From Anaeramoeba flamelloides (Eukaryota; Metamonada; Anaeramoebidae): a DNA stretch of 64,000 nucleotides. The stretch is taken from contig JANTQA010000057.1 of NCBI GenBank assembly GCA_027625915.1, positions 5,890,001 through 5,954,000 of the forward strand, in the 5' to 3' direction. A model generated the notes under the pieces. The model had not been told where the DNA came from, did no database searches, and worked only from the letters and a program-made list of their open reading frames with translations. This document shows, piece by piece, positions 60,419 to 64,000 of this stretch. Both the position numbers and the translations under genes were made by a program. Within the stretch, counting starts at the first letter, position 1, and each line of letters opens with the position of its first letter.

Positions 60419-62551
60419 TCATTGGTTAATAAAACTTATTAAAGTTTTAGTTTCTTCGATAAACCTTTTTGGCGTGTCTGTTTTCCATTTAAATTCGATG
60501 ATTGATTTCCAAGAGCGGTTTTGCAATTTTGATAATTGATCTAAGGTTTCACTAATATTTAATTTAATTTTATCAATTTTTTCTGTTTTTGAAAAGGTAT
60601 TATTGTTCTGTGATTCCTTGATATCAATCATATTTTGTGAAACATATTCAATAATTGAATCATAATCTTTTTTATAAATTTTAATTTTAATTTTAAACCC
60701 CTTTAAATTCGCCTTTAATATATCTTGATATTTATAGTTCCAATTATAATTATATATATTTAAAGCTGTTTGCAATTCTTTAATTATTTTACCATTTGAA
60801 TCACAAGAGCTTATTGCTATAATACGATCATTACAAATAAAAAATGGCAAATTTTGGTTATTATTTAATTGCCTCTTCAAATCCTTCTTGGCCCTTTTCA
60901 ATTTTTTTTTTAATTTGGAATTTAACTTTTTTTGTTTTTTTTTGCTCACAATATTATCAAACCACCCTTTTTTGTTTGTGCCAATTTCTGACTGCTTTGG
61001 GGTTAAAGGAACAAAATTTATCGTTTTCTTCTTTGTCCGATGGAATCTTGGTGTTCCATTTCCATTTGATATAGGTCCCCTTTGAAATGAGACGTCCAAT
61101 CCTCTATTCATTGAAAAAGACTTTTTTTTATTTGGTGTATGGTTTTTTTCTCCAACTTTAATTTTTAAATTTTGAAATTTTTCATTACTATTGTTTTGTT
61201 TTTTGCTTATTTCCTTATTTAAACTAGATTTTTTCAAGTTTTTATTATTCATATTTTCCAATTTTCCAATGTTGTCCTGTTCATTTTGGTTTTGATGATG
61301 TAATGAAAGATTATTTAAATTGTGTTTTAAAGTGTTTTTTTTTTTTTTATTCTTCCTCTTATTCTTCCTCTTTTTTACTTTCTTTTTCTTCCCCCCTTTC
61401 TTCTTTTTCTCTTCAGAATTATTATCATTCTTGTCATCGTCCTTATTTTGATTGGTATTATCATTTTCATTCTTATTCAAGTCGATTGAATTACTATCGA
61501 TAGATTCTTTCTCATTATCACAAGCAAATTCATTCTTTTTTGATTCCAGATCAACTGTTAAATTATTTTCAGTATTACAACACCCATCCGTATTTTGGAT
61601 TTGATCTTTAATCTTGTTTTCATCCCCATTTGAACTTTTTTTTTTACTATTCTTATCAACCATCAAAAAATTTTCAAGTTTTTCCCGTAAAGGTGATTTT
61701 TTTCGGTTTTTATTTTTATTATTTCCATTGATTGATAATTTGAATTTCTCACTCCTATTATGCTTTTTTTTTTTTTTACTCTTTTTTTGGTTTAATACTT
61801 TTCTCATTATAGTTTGATATTCATCAATTTTTAATTCCTTTGCTTGCTCAGTAAATTCTATTAAATTTTCAAGATCAAAAATGCTTTTTGTTTCAATAAC
61901 TTTTGAATTTTGATCATTATTAAAATTATTTTCCTTGTTATTGAAATTTTTTTGACTTGATCTTATAATATTTTTTGTGTTCCCTTTAAAATATTTTTCT
62001 CTTTTTTTTATTGGCAACAGACTTTTTTTATTCTCCATTTTGGAATTTTCATTTGAACTATTTTTTTTTTCTGAATTCTGCTTGAGAAAATTTTTTTTTT
62101 TCAAAAAATAATAAAATACTTTGATAGTATTCACTTCGGTTGATAATAACGAGGTGTATATTTCATTTAAATCAGTCCATCCAAATTGTTTCAAACTGTC
62201 AATCAAATTTTTATCAATTTCTTTCTCTTTAATTTCCTTTTTACAAATGTTTTCATAATTTGTTTTTGGCTTTGGGTGGGTATATTGCTTTGGTAAATTT
62301 AAATTGAACCATGGATGCTTTTTGATTTCTTCAATTGTGATTCTTTTTTCTGGATCAACAGTCAACATTCTTTTGATTAAATCCTTTTGAAGTTTTGTCA
62401 GTGTTTTTGGTTCATTATAAATTCCCATACAAATGGATTTTAACAAATCAATGTTATTTGGCTCGTTAAAAGGTAACTCCGAAGTAAGTAAAACATATAA
62501 GATTACCCCACACGACCATATATCAGACTTTTTACCATTATAACCATTTCC
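60419..62551 (-). CDS. BRSK/SNF1-like protein kinase, last exon (N-lobe outside window)
   Basis: The exon codes for 710 residues after the acceptor CAAAACAG|GGAAATGG at 62552. It begins inside the kinase C-lobe: GNGYNGKKSDIWSCGVILYV, LLTSELPFNEPNN, then LQKDLIKRMLTVDPEKRITI and HPWF (about residue 79). There follows a UBA-like segment IDKNLIDSLKQFGW..LSTEVNTIKVFYYFL (about 112-150), as in BRSK/SAD and AMPK-related kinases. A long Lys/Asn/Ser-rich middle contains a basic KKKGGKKKKVKKRKNKRK run. The C-terminal 120 residues (KELQTALNIYNYNWNYKYQD, KGFKIKIKIYK, IIEFKWKTDTPKRFIEETK) look like a KA1-type lipid- or autoinhibition-binding domain. AMPK-related kinases of this layout act in polarity or energy signalling (family knowledge). 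The ATP site and HRD motif must lie beyond 64000. No stop or second gene interrupts. Confidence 0.85.
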   Translation of the reverse strand, partial: GNGYNGKKSDIWSCGVILYVLLTSELPFNEPNNIDLLKSICMGIYNEPKTLTKLQKDLIKRMLTVDPEKRITIEEIKKHPWFNLNLPKQYTHPKPKTNYENICKKEIKEKEIDKNLIDSLKQFGWTDLNEIYTSLLSTEVNTIKVFYYFLKKKNFLKQNSEKKNSSNENSKMENKKSLLPIKKREKYFKGNTKNIIRSSQKNFNNKENNFNNDQNSKVIETKSIFDLENLIEFTEQAKELKIDEYQTIMRKVLNQKKSKKKKKHNRSEKFKLSINGNNKNKNRKKSPLREKLENFLMVDKNSKKKSSNGDENKIKDQIQNTDGCCNTENNLTVDLESKKNEFACDNEKESIDSNSIDLNKNENDNTNQNKDDDKNDNNSEEKKKKGGKKKKVKKRKNKRKNKKKKNTLKHNLNNLSLHHQNQNEQDNIGKLENMNNKNLKKSSLNKEISKKQNNSNEKFQNLKIKVGEKNHTPNKKKSFSMNRGLDVSFQRGPISNGNGTPRFHRTKKKTINFVPLTPKQSEIGTNKKGWFDNIVSKKKQKKLNSKLKKKLKRAKKDLKRQLNNNQNLPFFICNDRIIAISSCDSNGKIIKELQTALNIYNYNWNYKYQDILKANLKGFKIKIKIYKKDYDSIIEYVSQNMIDIKESQNNNTFSKTEKIDKIKLNISETLDQLSKLQNRSWKSIIEFKWKTDTPKRFIEETKTLISFINQ

Positions 62552-62754
62552 CTGTTTTGTTTTTTTGTTTTTTTATTTTTTTGTTGAATATAAGATAAGA
62601 ATGATTTCATTTAAAAAAAAAATAAATATTAAGATTTTGATAATGGTAAAAAAAAAAAAATATAACACAATAATTTTTTTTTCAAACGATCAAATATTTG
62701 ATTATTTTTGTGAAATGTTCAGAAAAAGATTTGAATATTTAAAAAGTATTATTT

Positions 62755-62945
62755 TTATTTTTTGATTAAAAAATTGAATTTTGTTTTTTAAAAAAGTTAA
62801 ACCAATAATTTCACTTTTAATATATTTTAAAAAGGTTTTATGAATATTAATCAATTTTATTTTTTGATTAAAAAATTGAATTATGTTTTTTAAAAAAGTT
62901 AAATCAATAAGTTCACTTTTAAAATATTTTAAAAAGGTTTTAATA
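62755..62945 (+). repeat. Tandem duplication of ~95 bp
   Basis: Two consecutive copies start TTTTTTGATTAAAAAATTGA, continue TGTTTTTTAAAAAAGTTAAA and TCACTTTTAA, and end TTTTAAAAAGGTTTTA. They differ by a few bases and small indels. Confidence 0.75.
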
Positions 62946-62974
62946 ATAATATTAAATTTTCTTTTTTTCCATTT

Positions 62975-63290
62975 TTCCCCTGGCCGAATCTTCTTTATAT
63001 TAGGAAGAAGAGTTACAAAGGAAAAACATCAAGTGGTTACTTGTTAAATATGAGAAACAGAAACATGATAGTATGGGTAACTCGACAATAAAAGCAAAAA
63101 AGCAAAGGTTAAAAATCACGAAAAGTTTAAAGCAATTCAGATCAAAAAAAAAAAAAACAGAAATTACAACAAATTAAATAACTATCCTCAATTAAACATT
63201 CATGATTAATAATCAAAATACCCAATCTACCAAAAGTATTGTAACTGTGATTTTGAGAGTCCTTAATTAAAGATATTATTGTTTTTTTTT
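62975..63290 (+). repeat. Repeat A copy 5 (half)
   Basis: TTTTTCCCCTGGCCGAATC, TTAGGAAGAAGAGTTACAAA and GTATGGGTAACTCG match the left half of copy 4; the GTGTAAATTACAC end is missing. Confidence 0.7.
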
Positions 63291-63337
63291 TTTCTCATTG
63301 TTGGATTTAAAACGATTTCAAAAATAAATCAATACAC

Positions 63338-63820
63338 AGGTAGGACGTAATTGCGTTTAAACTGGTTAAATTCAACGAAAATTCGCGTTTTTCCGTTTTT
63401 TTGGGAGTTTTTTCGTTTAAAACTCGTTTAAAGCGTTTTATTTTGGATTTTTTAAACGCCAAAAAATCATAAAGAGTTTTAGCGTTTAAATCTTTTGAAA
63501 AGAATAAACGCTTTAAACGTTGACAGTTGAAAGAAAAATGTTGGACACAGAAAAATAGGTTGGACACCATTTTTAATTGGGAACATTAGTAAAATTGAAA
63601 ATCAAATCCAATTGATAACTTCACAGGTAGGACGTAATTGTGTTTAAATTGGTTAAATTCAACGAAAATTCGCGTTTTTCCGTTTGTTTGAGAGTTTTTT
63701 CGTTTAAAACTTGTGGAAAGCGTTTAATTTTGGATTTTTTAAACGCCAAAAATCATTAAAACGTTTTTCCGTTTAAATTTTTTGTAAAATTGAAACCCTT
63801 TAAACACAAAAAAAAATAAA
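63338..63820 (+). repeat. E repeat pair around a truncated R element
   Basis: Two ~190-bp copies start CACAGGTAGGACGTAATTG and run GTTTAAA.TGGTTAAATTC and GAAAATTCGCGTTTTTCCG (63338-63526 and 63624 to about 63815). Both are dense in CGTTTAAA or its complement. Between them lie about 97 bp matching the left end of element R (TTGGACACAGAAAAAT.GG, TTTTTAATTGGGAAC). The CACAGG text follows R directly. Confidence 0.75.
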
Positions 63821-64000
63821 ACTGTTAAATGGGGAAAAAATAGATATTTAGAGAAGAAGAAAAAGAACAATTTTTTTTATTATTGAGCAGAGGTGATTCA
63901 ACAAAATTACCTCCTTTTTAACTGAAACTCTAAAATTGTGTTTAGCGTTTTTTTATCATAACTGTAATGTAGGCAGGATTACAGTTCAGAGGAGATCTTT

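Larger units (their letters stand above)
62552..64000. other. Intron of the BRSK-like gene (open at right edge)
   Basis: No kinase N-lobe text was found here, so the intron probably runs past the window end. Contents: a local tandem of about 80 bp at about 62755-62945 (TTTTTTGATTAAAAAATTGA units), repeat A copy 5 (62975-63290) and the E/R composite (63338 to about 63820). Confidence 0.6.

Noticed and set aside
63307-63570. 87-codon minus-strand ORF
   Set aside because: Spans E repeat and truncated R element; no independent coding evidence.
1-64000. CRISPR arrays, operons, Shine-Dalgarno sites, LTR or virus-like elements
   Set aside because: None is visible. The repeats are irregularly spaced eukaryotic transposon-type units, the genes have introns, and the only retroelement remains are of the non-LTR kind.

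Overview
This is a very AT-rich window (roughly four fifths A+T by eye) from a nuclear genome of a microbial eukaryote. Genes have spliceosomal introns, TAA and TAG both act as stops, and homopolymer and Asn/Lys/Glu-rich low-complexity tracts sit inside otherwise conserved eukaryotic proteins. Protein style (BTB and B-box proteins, long K/N/E tracts, a P4-ATPase and CMGC/CAMKL kinases) fits an amoeboid or flagellate protist. Anaeramoeba-like metamonads are my best guess, but that is inference and not proven. No bacterial, viral, rRNA, tRNA or CRISPR feature is visible.

Six genes can be supported. From left to right: a 5'-incomplete SPRY-like membrane protein with a 25-residue Glu run (2746-3734, minus); a two-exon B-box zinc-finger protein (8853-9490, minus); a BTB/POZ protein (11957-12639, plus, 5' exon not found); a P4-type flippase in five exons (17970-33495, minus); a Yak1/DYRK-family kinase in six exons (38436-54606, minus); and the 3' part of a BRSK/SNF1-like kinase (60419-62551, minus) that continues beyond the right edge. 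A 64-codon ORF at 8300-8494 is possible. The flippase and Yak1 models were assembled by hand from splice sites, reading phase and family similarity. Both close exactly in frame (1307 and 620 residues) although individual introns reach 3 to 5.5 kb.

Most of the rest, including nearly all intron DNA, is interspersed repeats. At least a dozen families recur or carry terminal inverted repeats (TIRs): a 477-bp TA-flanked MITE with perfect 23-bp TIRs, a four-copy ~580-bp family, a young ~600-bp composite family, a ~1.28-kb element whose ends carry arrays of ATCGYGAT palindromes, a 138-bp unit with a 14-bp target duplication, several elements with 50-70 bp TIRs, and a scattered ~60-bp palindrome. The second Yak1 long intron holds a nested stack in which one repeat was hit by at least three or four other insertions. 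Two decayed LINE reverse-transcriptase fragments lie tail to tail near 51.5-52.8 kb.

Functionally the genes do not form an obvious pathway: lipid flipping, growth/stress kinase signalling, polarity or energy kinase signalling and ubiquitin-adaptor-type domains. The main message of the window is architectural: conserved housekeeping and signalling genes stretched across heavily transposon-invaded introns.
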